The notes under the pieces were generated by a model. It was not told the origin of the DNA, made no database searches, and was given only the letters and a program-made list of their open reading frames with translations. From assembly GCA_021325675.1 (NCBI GenBank), contig JAJTCM010000004.1:128794-192793 (forward strand): DNA of 64,000 nucleotides, written 5' to 3'. The position numbers were made by a program, and so were the translations under genes. Below are positions 14,658 through 22,918 of this stretch, in pieces. Positions within the stretch are counted from its first letter, which is position 1; every line of letters begins with the position of its first letter. This DNA comes from Crocinitomicaceae bacterium. Lineage in GTDB: Bacteria > Bacteroidota > Bacteroidia > Flavobacteriales_D > Crocinitomicaceae.

Positions 14658-16775
14658 TCACTTCATCAAAGTCATCTCATCCACCAAATGTTTGGCGTCA
14701 GAATAAATATCCATGACCCAAAGCACGTAGCGAATGTCGACCACAACATTGCGGCAGCGGCTGGCATCAAATAAATAATCCGACATGGTGCTTTCCCAGG
14801 TGCGGTCGAAGTTCAGTCCCATCAGGTAGCCATTTTCGTCCAGCACCGGTGATCCGGAGTTTCCACCTGTCGTGTGGTTCGATCCTGTGAAGCAAACCCA
14901 CAATTCGCCGTCCTGGCCGTAGTTTCCGTATTTTTTCTCCCGGTGAAGGTCCAGCATCCGTGGCAGCAATTCGAAATCGGCGTGGCCTGTGTTGTATTTC
15001 TGGATAATTCCGTCCAAAGTCGTGTGCTCGGTGTACATCATTCCGTCCGTCGGCGCGGAGCCTTCGAGCTTTCCGTAAGTTAAACGGAGCGTGCTGTTGG
15101 CATCGGCCCAATGTTTGGCATCCGGGAACATTTCGTATTTACCTGCTACGTAAGTTTTCAGCAGGGAAGTCATTTTGCTGTTGAATTCACGGAATTTCGG
15201 AACGGTGTTTTTTACAAAATCATCATTGATATTCACGTAAAAGCTGTAGCCCGGGTCTTTCATGATTTTACTCAGCGATTTGGCTGAAAGCTTGTCTAAA
15301 AAAGCCATGTAACGTGCTTTGTTGGTCAAAACCGACTTCCCGTAAATTTTGTCAGCATCTCCCGGAACCAAAAGCGCTTTATCAAGCTGCGTCTGCTTGT
15401 GGTATTCATTGGTCAGCAGGCGGAAAATCTCCCGGTCAACGTTTTCATCGTAGTCTTTAAAGAAGCTTTCCGCGTTTTTTTTCAGCTGCTCAATTTGCTG
15501 TTTAACCTCATTTTTATCTTCCCATTCCGGGTAGTTTTTGATGATCTCGTCCATGGCACGGGCCATATCAAACATTTCCGGGCCAACGTACAAATATTCA
15601 ATCGCCATCTGGTATTGGAAATCATATTTGCTGTCGCTGTTGATCAAATCATTCATTTGGTGGATCACGTTGCCGTATTTTTCCTGGTAAGCTGAGCTTT
15701 TATTTACTCTTTCCATGTATTCGGCTTCGTAAACCAATTTTTTATCTACCGCCTGCAGCTCTTTGAGACCGCCAACCTGGCCGATCCATTTTTTGTAGGC
15801 GTTGGCAATGCTTGCTTGTTTCGCAGAATATTTGATGCGCACTTCGTCTGAGTTGCGCATTGCTTCGTCAATAACTGAAAGTGAAAGCTCACGCATTTTA
15901 ATCCGCGCCGGGCGTTCTTTTTCAACTATATATTTCAGCTGGCCCGAAACGAGGTGCTGTTCCGTTTGTCCCGGAAAACCGTAAACCATCGTAAAATCGC
16001 CCTGCTTCCTGTTTTTGAAAGAGATCGGCAGGAAATGGATCGGTGTATAAGGAACATTATCTTTGGAGTAAGCCGCAGGTTTGTTGTCTTTCCCGGCGTA
16101 AATCCGGAATACGGAAAAATCACCGGTGTGGCGCGGCCAAACCCAGTTGTCTGTATCGCCGCCGAATTTCCCGATTGAGTTTGGAGGTGTACCCACAAGG
16201 CGTACGTCTGAAAATACTTCTTTTACGATGATGTAGTAATTATTCCCGTAATTGAACGCTTTGATTTCTGCCTCGTAGTGGTTTCCTGCTTTAGCGTCGC
16301 CCACAAGTTTTTCTATATTTTTCTTCATCTGGGCGCTGCGTGCCGCTGCATCATCCGTTGCAGAAACGCCGAACAGCACGGAAGCCGTAACATCGTCGAT
16401 CCGTACCATGCGGGAAGCTGTTAATCCCGGGTTCGCCAGCTCTTCGTCCTTCGTTTTGGCCCAAAAACCGTATTTCAGGTAATCCTTTTCGAGGGAAGAA
16501 TGCGACTGCACCTGCGAATAGCCGCAATGGTGATTGGTGAGCAGCAATCCTTGTTTGGAAACGAGCTCAGCCGTACATCCGCCGCCGAAATGAATGATCG
16601 CGTCCTTGATGCTGGAATTGTTCACACTGTAGATCTGCTCTGCGGTCAGTTTCATGCCTTTGGCCTGCATGTCCGATTCGAAAGCGGAAAGCAGGGAAGG
16701 AATAAGCATCCCTTCTTCAGCGAGGGAAACCAGCAGGATGAGGTTGAAGGCAAAGCCTAAGAGAATTTTTTTCAT
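14658..16775 (-). CDS. S46 family dipeptidyl peptidase, DPP11-like
   Basis: A 705-residue exported serine exopeptidase (family S46) that removes dipeptides from oligopeptides in the periplasm. The histidine of the triad is in LLTNHHCGY (about 85) and the serine is in TTGGNSGSPVLDENG (about 650). The segment after it reads GLNFDRTWES; an arginine here is typical of DPP11, which prefers Asp or Glu at P1, whereas DPP7 has glycine. The ATG at 16775 is chosen as it starts the signal peptide MKKILLGFAFNLILLV. A TATCTTTG box is at 16830-16823. Confidence 0.92.
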   Translation of the reverse strand: MKKILLGFAFNLILLVSLAEEGMLIPSLLSAFESDMQAKGMKLTAEQIYSVNNSSIKDAIIHFGGGCTAELVSKQGLLLTNHHCGYSQVQSHSSLEKDYLKYGFWAKTKDEELANPGLTASRMVRIDDVTASVLFGVSATDDAAARSAQMKKNIEKLVGDAKAGNHYEAEIKAFNYGNNYYIIVKEVFSDVRLVGTPPNSIGKFGGDTDNWVWPRHTGDFSVFRIYAGKDNKPAAYSKDNVPYTPIHFLPISFKNRKQGDFTMVYGFPGQTEQHLVSGQLKYIVEKERPARIKMRELSLSVIDEAMRNSDEVRIKYSAKQASIANAYKKWIGQVGGLKELQAVDKKLVYEAEYMERVNKSSAYQEKYGNVIHQMNDLINSDSKYDFQYQMAIEYLYVGPEMFDMARAMDEIIKNYPEWEDKNEVKQQIEQLKKNAESFFKDYDENVDREIFRLLTNEYHKQTQLDKALLVPGDADKIYGKSVLTNKARYMAFLDKLSAKSLSKIMKDPGYSFYVNINDDFVKNTVPKFREFNSKMTSLLKTYVAGKYEMFPDAKHWADANSTLRLTYGKLEGSAPTDGMMYTEHTTLDGIIQKYNTGHADFELLPRMLDLHREKKYGNYGQDGELWVCFTGSNHTTGGNSGSPVLDENGYLMGLNFDRTWESTMSDYLFDASRCRNVVVDIRYVLWVMDIYSDAKHLVDEMTLMK

Positions 16776-17080
16776 AATTAAATGGTTCAAACCGGGGATT
16801 TATCAGCCCGGAATTTGCACGCCAAAGATATAAAAATTGAAGGGTTTTTGCGGAGCTTTATACACGAATTACGACCACTCATGGAAAAATTGCTGTTTAC
16901 CGGCTTGTTTCGTCAGCTCTTATTGTTTTCAAACGGCGCGACCAAGCTGCTGGTTATAAGCGTTAAAATTCATTTTCGGCCGGCTTCGTGCTTTTTGCAC
17001 GGGCACCACAAACTGTCAATCCGGCTTATTCAGAAGAAAATTTTCAACTTTCAGATTAAAATTATCCTTATTTTTGCAAG
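16776..17080. promoter_or_regulatory. Divergent intergenic region of 305 bases
   Basis: No convincing gene is present; the open frame across it has no domain, signal peptide or plausible composition. On the minus strand TATCTTTG (16830-16823) would start the peptidase mRNA about 40 bases before its ATG. On the plus strand TATTTTTG (17069-17076) ends 4 bases before the GTG of the next gene. The rest is without visible structure. Confidence 0.5.
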
Positions 17081-17731
17081 GTGAAATTTATTGAGCTTGC
17101 CTTTCGGCTTGGGGTGGTTTTTGCCATTTTCGGCTTCATTTGGGGGATTTTCCAGGTTATCCTGGGGATTTTTCGCGGAGGCCGTCAAAAATCCATTATG
17201 GAAGAATATTCGTTCAAGTTTGTACAGTATTTTTTCCTGGTGGATGTTACTTTTTTATTTTGCATCAAAAAAGGCGGTGAAAACCAGCTGCTGCTGAATG
17301 AGCTTGTTTTCTCGGGCTTCATTTTACTGCTTTATTTTTTAGGAAAGCTCCAAAACAAACAGCAGCGGATTTCATTTTTCCAGATTTCCGGTACACGTAT
17401 TCCTAACTTCAAGCCGGTATTTAACCTCGGCGCCGAAATTGCAGCCATCGTATTTGCCGTAGCGCTTTTTACCTTTTTTATTTTCATGCCGGTTTATGCC
17501 AATAACCCGCTCAGCAATTGGTTTTATCAGAGTATCCTCGATATAGAAGACACTTTCTTTTTTGGCTTTATTTTCAAAATCATTGGGTTTTTTGTCCTGG
17601 TGGGAATTTTGATGAAGCTCCTGAACGGCTTGTCTTTCCTGATCAGCGGAAAACCGATTGCTTCCGTTCGCGGGCCTAAGTCCGACCGTTCCCGAAAAGA
17701 TGATTTTGACGATTACGAAGAAATAAACTGA
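17081..17731 (+). CDS. Integral membrane protein of unknown function
   Basis: A 216-residue protein with about four or five hydrophobic helices (near 7-30, 48-62, 74-90, 118-140 and 155-185) and a charged C-terminal tail ([14 protein letters not shown]). It is not recognised. The start is a GTG just 4 bases after a perfect TAnnTTTG box, suggesting a leaderless message. pyrF follows after 2 bases, so this is the first gene of a four-gene operon with pyrF, a membrane hydroxylase and mtnB. Confidence 0.65.
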   Translation: MKFIELAFRLGVVFAIFGFIWGIFQVILGIFRGGRQKSIMEEYSFKFVQYFFLVDVTFLFCIKKGGENQLLLNELVFSGFILLLYFLGKLQNKQQRISFFQISGTRIPNFKPVFNLGAEIAAIVFAVALFTFFIFMPVYANNPLSNWFYQSILDIEDTFFFGFIFKIIGFFVLVGILMKLLNGLSFLISGKPIASVRGPKSDRSRKDDFDDYEEIN

Positions 17732-17733
17732 AA

Positions 17734-18555
17734 ATGACAAGAGCTGAGCTAATCCTGCAAATCCAAAACAAAAAATCGTTTCTCTGCGTTGGGCTTGATC
17801 CTGATATGGGTAAAATTCCGCAGCATTTGCTTGAAACGGAAGACCCGGTTTTTGAGTTCAACAAGGCGATTATCGATGCTACCAAAGATTTTTGCGTGGC
17901 CTACAAGCCGAACATCGCTTTTTACGAATGCCTGGGGACTAAAGGCTGGGACTCGCTTGAGAAAACGCTCAATTACATTCCGAAGGATATTTTCACCATT
18001 GCTGATGCCAAGCGCGGCGATATCGGGAATACGTCCACTTATTACGCCAAAACCTTTTTTGAATACCTGCAATTTGATTCCATAACGATTGCGCCGTACA
18101 TGGGCGAGGACAGCGTTTCACCGTTCCTGGCTTTTGAAGGAAAGTGGGCGATTGTGCTGGGGCTTACCTCCAACAAAGGCGCGTTGGATTTCCAGATGCT
18201 TCGCGACGGGGAAGGGCGGGAGCTTTTCACGCAGGTGATCCGGAAAACCCAAAATTGGGGAACGCCCGAAAACCTGATGTTCGTTGTCGGGGCAACCCGT
18301 TCCGAAGATATAGCAGCCGTTCGGAACCTCGCGCCGGATTCCTTTTTTCTCGTTCCCGGTGTGGGCGCGCAGGGAGGAAGCCTGGAAGACGTTGTTCGTT
18401 ATGGCTGGAACAAAGACTGCGGCTTGCTTGTTAATTCATCACGCGGGATCATTTACGCTTCCGGCGGAGAAGATTTCGCTGCAGCTGCACAAACCGAAGC
18501 CCGTAAGATCCAGCAGGAGATGGAGCTAGTTTTAACCGCAAAAAAATTCATTTAG
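17734..18555 (+). CDS. pyrF: Orotidine 5'-phosphate decarboxylase (type 2)
   Basis: A 273-residue enzyme for the last step of UMP synthesis. The length and motif [15 protein letters not shown] (catalytic Lys93 with Asp91 and Asp96) identify the longer PyrF subfamily. Also seen are CVGLDPD near the start and VPGVGAQGG, which binds phosphate. It lies 2 bases after the membrane protein gene and 3 bases before the hydroxylase gene. Confidence 0.94.
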   Translation: MTRAELILQIQNKKSFLCVGLDPDMGKIPQHLLETEDPVFEFNKAIIDATKDFCVAYKPNIAFYECLGTKGWDSLEKTLNYIPKDIFTIADAKRGDIGNTSTYYAKTFFEYLQFDSITIAPYMGEDSVSPFLAFEGKWAIVLGLTSNKGALDFQMLRDGEGRELFTQVIRKTQNWGTPENLMFVVGATRSEDIAAVRNLAPDSFFLVPGVGAQGGSLEDVVRYGWNKDCGLLVNSSRGIIYASGGEDFAAAAQTEARKIQQEMELVLTAKKFI

Positions 18556-18558
18556 ACC

Positions 18559-19461
18559 ATGGTACAGGAGTTTGAAAAAGCTTTTTTTCTTTGGATCACC
18601 CCTCTCTACATTATACTGATTTCCGCGGAGATCGTTATTTCCAATTCGGATTATTGGCGTCGTAAACAGAACTATTCTGTAAGCGATACCCTGACGAATG
18701 TTTACCTGATGCTCGGCAATATGGGAATTGATGTCCTGATGCGCGGGGTCAGTATTTTCTGTCTATTTTATGCTTACAATGTCCGTGTATTCGATTTCAG
18801 CTTTTCGCCGGTTTTATACTGGGTAAGCCTATTCCTGTTTGAAGACCTGATTTTTTACTGGATTCACCGTTCCGAGCATATGATCCGCCTGTTTTGGGCT
18901 GTGCACGTTACCCATCATTCCTCTCAAAAATTCAATTTGACCACAGGTTTCCGTTCTTCGGTTTTCCAGCCGGTTTACCGGTTTTTGTGGTTCCTGCCCT
19001 TAGCTTTCCTCGGTTACAAACCTTTTGACCTGTTTATCATTTTTTCTATTACACAGACTTACGGAATCTTGCTGCACACGAATTTTGTGGGTAAGCTCGG
19101 TTTCCTGGAAAAAATCCTGGTTACTCCTTCACATCACCGGGTGCATCACGCTTCCAATGTCGAATACCTGGATAAAAATATGGGCATGTGCCTGATTATC
19201 TGGGATAAGTTTTTCGGGACTTTCCAGGCAGAAAAAGAAGAAGTGCGCACGGAATACGGCTTGTATCAGAAAAGCGTATCTCCCAATCCGAAAGAGACTA
19301 TTTTCCACGAGTTCCAGGCAATTATCCGGGATTTGAAACGGCCGCTTCCTTTGGGGCTAAAGCTCAAATACCTGTTCAACCCGCCGGGATGGAGCCACGA
19401 CGGAAGTACACAAACGAGCGAGGAGCTCCGTAATTTATCCAAACATCCAACGCATGAATAA
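18559..19461 (+). CDS. Sterol desaturase / fatty acid hydroxylase family membrane protein
   Basis: A 300-residue membrane enzyme of the di-iron hydroxylase superfamily. Histidine boxes: HRSEH (about 108), HVTHHSS (about 115-121) and HHRVHHASN (about 194-202), with an extra histidine at LLHTNF. Four or so transmembrane helices surround them. The substrate cannot be told from sequence; lipid or carotenoid hydroxylation is the usual role of the family. It overlaps the mtnB start by 8 bases. Confidence 0.85.
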   Translation: MVQEFEKAFFLWITPLYIILISAEIVISNSDYWRRKQNYSVSDTLTNVYLMLGNMGIDVLMRGVSIFCLFYAYNVRVFDFSFSPVLYWVSLFLFEDLIFYWIHRSEHMIRLFWAVHVTHHSSQKFNLTTGFRSSVFQPVYRFLWFLPLAFLGYKPFDLFIIFSITQTYGILLHTNFVGKLGFLEKILVTPSHHRVHHASNVEYLDKNMGMCLIIWDKFFGTFQAEKEEVRTEYGLYQKSVSPNPKETIFHEFQAIIRDLKRPLPLGLKLKYLFNPPGWSHDGSTQTSEELRNLSKHPTHE

Positions 19462-20047
19462 ACTGAAACAAGATCTTGCCCAAACGATCCGGAATTACCA
19501 TGCCAAGGGCTGGTCGCCGGCCACATCGACGAATTATTCGTTTAAAGATGCGGGTGAGATTTACGTTTCCCGCTCCGGGATTGATAAATCGGCTTTCAGT
19601 GAGGATGATTTTATGATCGTAAACCCGGATGGGACCCCAACGGAAGCTTACCGCGAAATCAAGCCGTCAGCAGAAACATTGATTCATTGTGTGCTATACG
19701 ATCTTTTTCCTCAAACGGGTGTTATTCTCCATGCGCATTCGGTTTATTCCGTTCTGAATTCCCAGAAATACGATGACGAGCTGATATTTGAAGGATACGA
19801 AATCCAGAAAGGTTTTAAAGGACAACACACGCACCTGGCCCAGGTTTCCATCCCTGTTTTGGAAAATACGCAGGATATGGAAGAGTTTGCCCGCTGGATG
19901 CGAGCCGCCCAAGACCGTTTTTCGCATCACTGCTTCATTATTCGCAACCACGGAACATATGCCTGGGGCGAAACCCTTTTTGAAGCTAAGCGCCACCTGG
20001 AAACCTTAGAATATTTATTGGAGGTGAACTGGCGCCTGAACCATTGA
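19454..20047 (+). CDS. mtnB: Methylthioribulose-1-phosphate dehydratase
   Basis: A 197-residue class II aldolase-fold enzyme of methionine salvage; its product is converted by MtnC and MtnD, encoded 12 kb away. The metal site is HAHSVYSV (about 93-95) and the later histidine in IIRNHGTYAWG. The N-terminal ATSTNYS segment replaces the usual ATxGNxS and is typical of MtnB. It overlaps the hydroxylase gene by 8 bases and ends the operon that starts at 17081. Confidence 0.9.
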   Translation: MNKLKQDLAQTIRNYHAKGWSPATSTNYSFKDAGEIYVSRSGIDKSAFSEDDFMIVNPDGTPTEAYREIKPSAETLIHCVLYDLFPQTGVILHAHSVYSVLNSQKYDDELIFEGYEIQKGFKGQHTHLAQVSIPVLENTQDMEEFARWMRAAQDRFSHHCFIIRNHGTYAWGETLFEAKRHLETLEYLLEVNWRLNH

Positions 20048-20053
20048 GTTTGG

Positions 20054-20216
20054 GGATCGCAAAGAGCGCTAAGTACATACAAGAGCGCCGGGTTGAGGTT
20101 TGAAAAGGGCGCAAATACTTGTCTTAAAGTTTACATTGAATCATTCTAAACTTTGTTTTCTTTGCTTCACTTCACTTAAACTTAATTATCTGCCTTTACT
20201 TATAGCTTTGCGTTCC
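20054..20216. repeat. Dispersed inverted-repeat element, GATCGCAAAG family, copy B
   Basis: GGATCGCAAAG (20054-20064) faces CTTTGCGTTCC (20206-20216), an inverted match with one difference. It fills the gap between mtnB and the convergent gene at 20235. The core contains further AAAGTTTACATTGAA-like words seen also in other copies. Confidence 0.65.
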
Positions 20217-20234
20217 AGAAAAATACATTATTCG

Positions 20235-20831
20235 TTATTCCCGGAAGAAAAACAGCAGGAATTCGTCCAGCAAGGCACTGTTTTCCATGTCGTAAAAGCG
20301 TGAATATCCACCATCAATGATAATTTTTCCCGCACCGAATTTCCCGGTAAGAATGATTGGGTTGTCATGCGACCAGGCTTCCACCTGCAAGCGGTAATCC
20401 ATCGGGAAGGAAACGGTCGTGTACCCGGAAAGGTATTTTTTGCAGTCACAGGCCCTGAAATTGGAATTCGGGTCCATCAGCAGGCTGTCCGTATTGAAAT
20501 TACCGTAAAACTGCTGGTTAAACATACTTTTTAAAACCTGGTTGCTTTCCGAATCGAAAGGCTCATTTTCGGCGCCGAGGTATAATTTTCCGCCTTCATT
20601 GACAAAATCGATGAGCTCTTTTTCTGCTTCCGGGCCAATCGTGCTGTTCGCGGTTGAAAAAATAAAAACCGCGTCAAATTGCTTCAGGCTATCTGCTTTC
20701 AATTGTTCCTTATACGTGAAGCGGACAGGCTCCAGGCTTGTTTTCAGCTCCAGGTTTTTGCCCAATACGAGAATATCCTGACCGAAACAGTCAAACGCAA
20801 GCAAAAAAACAGCTGTGAAAATCATTTTCAT
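20235..20831 (-). CDS. Secreted protein with a ThuA/glutamine-amidotransferase-like fold
   Basis: A 198-residue protein with a signal peptide (cleavage after CFGQ). The pattern FDAVFIFSTAN, then EKELIDFVNEGGKLYLGAENEPF and the late GKFGAGKIIIDGGYSRF resembles the class I amidotransferase-like fold of DUF4350 and ThuA-type proteins, with no nucleophilic cysteine at the elbow. An internal CDCK pair may form a disulfide. The fold is inferred; the function is unknown. Confidence 0.6.
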   Translation of the reverse strand: MKMIFTAVFLLAFDCFGQDILVLGKNLELKTSLEPVRFTYKEQLKADSLKQFDAVFIFSTANSTIGPEAEKELIDFVNEGGKLYLGAENEPFDSESNQVLKSMFNQQFYGNFNTDSLLMDPNSNFRACDCKKYLSGYTTVSFPMDYRLQVEAWSHDNPIILTGKFGAGKIIIDGGYSRFYDMENSALLDEFLLFFFRE

Positions 20832-20916
20832 GCCCTGTTATACAACGGGGATTTGCTTTGGTTCAATGGGCGAAATTCAAATCTTCGAATCTGCGAAGCA
20901 GAGAATCTTCAAATCC

Positions 20917-21240
20917 CTAATATTTCTGTACCCGGTAAGTCTTGAAAATGCCTTTGATTTCGAGGATCAGCAGGTAAAATCCCGGTTCTTCATCGATAAG
21001 CGAGATCACCTGTGTATTGCTTTTGCTTTCCTGGACCTTTTGTCCGCTCATATTGAACAGCTGATATGATGTCACATCCTCCCCATTGCGTACCAGCAGG
21101 ATTTCACTCGTAGGGTTTGGGATCACTTTCACAGCGTTGAAAACCTCGTCGTAAGCGGGGATACTGTCACTTTCGCTGATTTCCTGGCCGAATGCTGCTG
21201 TTGTTAAGGTCAGGCCCAGGGCGGCAATTATTGTTCTCAT
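20917..21240 (-). CDS. Mini-protein: signal peptide plus T9SS C-terminal sorting domain
   Basis: A 107-residue product. Residues 1-18 are a signal peptide (AAFGQ). From about 38 the rest is a type A T9SS sorting domain: VKVIPNPTSEILLVRNG, then YQLFNMSGQKVQES and GFYLLILEIKG, with the final RVQKY. Between them is only a linker of about 20 residues, so there is no cargo domain. It could be a secreted peptide carrier, a relic of a larger cargo protein, or a decoy for the machinery. There is no visible 5' fragment of a larger protein in the adjacent sequence. Confidence 0.8.
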   Translation of the reverse strand: MRTIIAALGLTLTTAAFGQEISESDSIPAYDEVFNAVKVIPNPTSEILLVRNGEDVTSYQLFNMSGQKVQESKSNTQVISLIDEEPGFYLLILEIKGIFKTYRVQKY

Positions 21241-21292
21241 GGCTTTTTTAGCTATAACCGCACAATTTTACATTCGTTACACGAAATAATTT

Positions 21293-21300
21293 TAAATTTG
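21293..21300 (+). promoter_or_regulatory. -7 box upstream of the alkyltransferase-like gene
   Basis: TAAATTTG matches TAnnTTTG and lies 23 bases before the ATG at 21324. No TTG box at the right distance was seen. Confidence 0.45.
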
Positions 21301-21323
21301 AGAAAGATAAATCTGCTGCAAAA

Positions 21324-21677
21324 ATGGCTACGATCAAACTGAGTGAAAAAAACAAAGACTTTTTTGAAAATGTATATGCTGTAGTTCGCGAAATACCGGA
21401 GGGACGCGTAACAAGCTATGGTGCAATTGCAGCTTTTCTGGGGGCAAAACGTTCGAGCAGAATGGTAGGCTGGGCGATGCACGGAGCTGGTTCCATGCCT
21501 GAGGTCCCTGCTCACCGGGTCGTTAACCGTAACGGCTACCTGACAGGAAAAGGCCATTTTAACGACCCGGATGAGATGGAGCTGAAACTGAAAGCCGAGG
21601 GCATTCAGGTAACAGATGATCGAGTAGTAGATTTTAATGTTGTATTCTGGGATCCGGCTACAGCGTTAAGCTTATAA
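21324..21677 (+). CDS. Alkyltransferase-like protein (ATL), MGMT fold without catalytic Cys
   Basis: A 117-residue protein of the MGMT C-terminal domain type. The helix-turn-helix and arginine finger region (VTSYGAIAAFLGAKRSSRMVGWAM) is intact, but the active-site PCHRV is VPAHRVVNRNG, with Ala63 in place of the cysteine. Such proteins bind O6-alkylguanine without repairing it and direct the lesion to nucleotide excision repair. The role is known for the family; here it is inferred. It is convergent with a small lipoprotein gene, 6 bases apart. Confidence 0.88.
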   Translation: MATIKLSEKNKDFFENVYAVVREIPEGRVTSYGAIAAFLGAKRSSRMVGWAMHGAGSMPEVPAHRVVNRNGYLTGKGHFNDPDEMELKLKAEGIQVTDDRVVDFNVVFWDPATALSL

Positions 21678-21683
21678 CTTTTC

Positions 21684-21935
21684 CTAGTTTCTCCATAGTT
21701 CTTTCAAAAACAGCTCTTCGTTTCCTGAAATTGCCGCCTGGATCCTGATCTCTTTTTCAAGATCGCTCAACGCTGCCTTTAAGCCAGGGTTTTTGGATTC
21801 AGTCAGAATGTTCTGGATTTCAGTATGTTTTTTCTTTAATTCAATCGCTTTTGCCATGCGCTCGGAATATTCCGACTGGCATGATTGCAAACCTAACCCG
21901 ATGAAAATTGCTGTTATAAAGACTAAACTTTTCAT
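21684..21935 (-). CDS. Small lipoprotein of unknown function
   Basis: From the ATG at 21935 the 83-residue product has a lipoprotein signal (MKSLVFITAIFIGLGLQSC). The mature part is helical and charged (RMAKAIELKKKHTEIQNIL and similar heptads). An open frame extends upstream to 22025 but adds residues before the signal. The family is not recognised. Confidence 0.6.
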   Translation of the reverse strand: MKSLVFITAIFIGLGLQSCQSEYSERMAKAIELKKKHTEIQNILTESKNPGLKAALSDLEKEIRIQAAISGNEELFLKELWRN

Positions 21936-22105
21936 ATTACAAAGTAACGACAGGAAAGCCCCCCGGGCAAATTTTTTGTTTTTTATAAACACGTGTTTGT
22001 TCATCCATTTGCCATAAATCTTCAAGAGACGACTGCCAGATATAAAAAGGCTTGAAAAATTGTAAAGTTCTTGTAATCTTATTTACGGCTTCGCGAAGTT
22101 TATTT

Positions 22106-22906
22106 TCAGTCGATTAACTCCAGGTCAATTTGATAAGCCGTATGCTTTCGGAGGTTCAGGACGTTCATTCCGTCGAGGATCAGATATTGTCCTTTGATTC
22201 CTGTCAGCGTACCTTCGATGAGTTTGTCTTTATCAAAGCTCATACTTTTAACCTTGGAGGGATATTCGCCCACAGGATAATTGAAATGAATGATCGTGTC
22301 ATCTTCAGAGAAATACTGGATGATATCCGCCGGGAGAACTTCTTCCAGCGCCCATTTGGCTTCCACTAAATCAATGCTGTCATCAATTTCATTACGGAGC
22401 ATACGCTGCCAGTTGGTTTTATCCTTAAAATGGTTTTTGAGCTCTACTTCAAGCATGCCCGCAAGGTAACGGTTAGAAACTTCGGCAATGATAATCGCGG
22501 AGCTTGCTCCCTGGTCAATCCAGCGGGCGGGCATTTGGGTATGGCGGGTTACACCGACTTTGACTGAATCTGATGCAGCAAGGTAAACGACGTGAGGCTG
22601 GTTGTGGTTGCTCAATTCCCATTCGATGTCACGGCCTTCATTCAGGTGTGCACGGCAAAGCTCCGGACGGATGATGCATTCCGATGATTCGGGTGAATTC
22701 TGGAAGCAGGAGAAGCAAAATCCCTGGTTGAAGGAAGATTTTGTTTTTTTCCCGCAGCAGACACATATAATTTCGCCGCTAAAGTTCAGTCGTATTTTTC
22801 TACCGATCAGCTCGTTCATGATTATCGTTTCGCCCAGCTCCAGTTCATATTGAACCGGGTCGAGGTGGGTTACACGCATTTTCCGGAGTAGTCCGCTGTA
22901 TTTCAT
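22106..22906 (-). CDS. DUF2797 family zinc-binding protein
   Basis: A 266-residue protein that matches the DUF2797 layout: an N-terminal part starting MKYSGLLRKM, a four-cysteine zinc site (CVCC and CFSC, about 48-73), and a central segment VVYLAASDSVKVGVTRHTQ with a look of the GIY-YIG fold. The function is unknown; a nucleic-acid role is only a guess. It follows the ABC-F gene after 12 bases on the same strand, so the two are probably cotranscribed. Confidence 0.75.
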   Translation of the reverse strand: MKYSGLLRKMRVTHLDPVQYELELGETIIMNELIGRKIRLNFSGEIICVCCGKKTKSSFNQGFCFSCFQNSPESSECIIRPELCRAHLNEGRDIEWELSNHNQPHVVYLAASDSVKVGVTRHTQMPARWIDQGASSAIIIAEVSNRYLAGMLEVELKNHFKDKTNWQRMLRNEIDDSIDLVEAKWALEEVLPADIIQYFSEDDTIIHFNYPVGEYPSKVKSMSFDKDKLIEGTLTGIKGQYLILDGMNVLNLRKHTAYQIDLELID

Positions 22907-22918
22907 GCTTCTATTTGC

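Noticed and set aside
16782-17084. 100-residue frame in the gap before the membrane protein gene
   Set aside because: No domain or signal peptide, and it crosses both divergent promoters; treated as noncoding.
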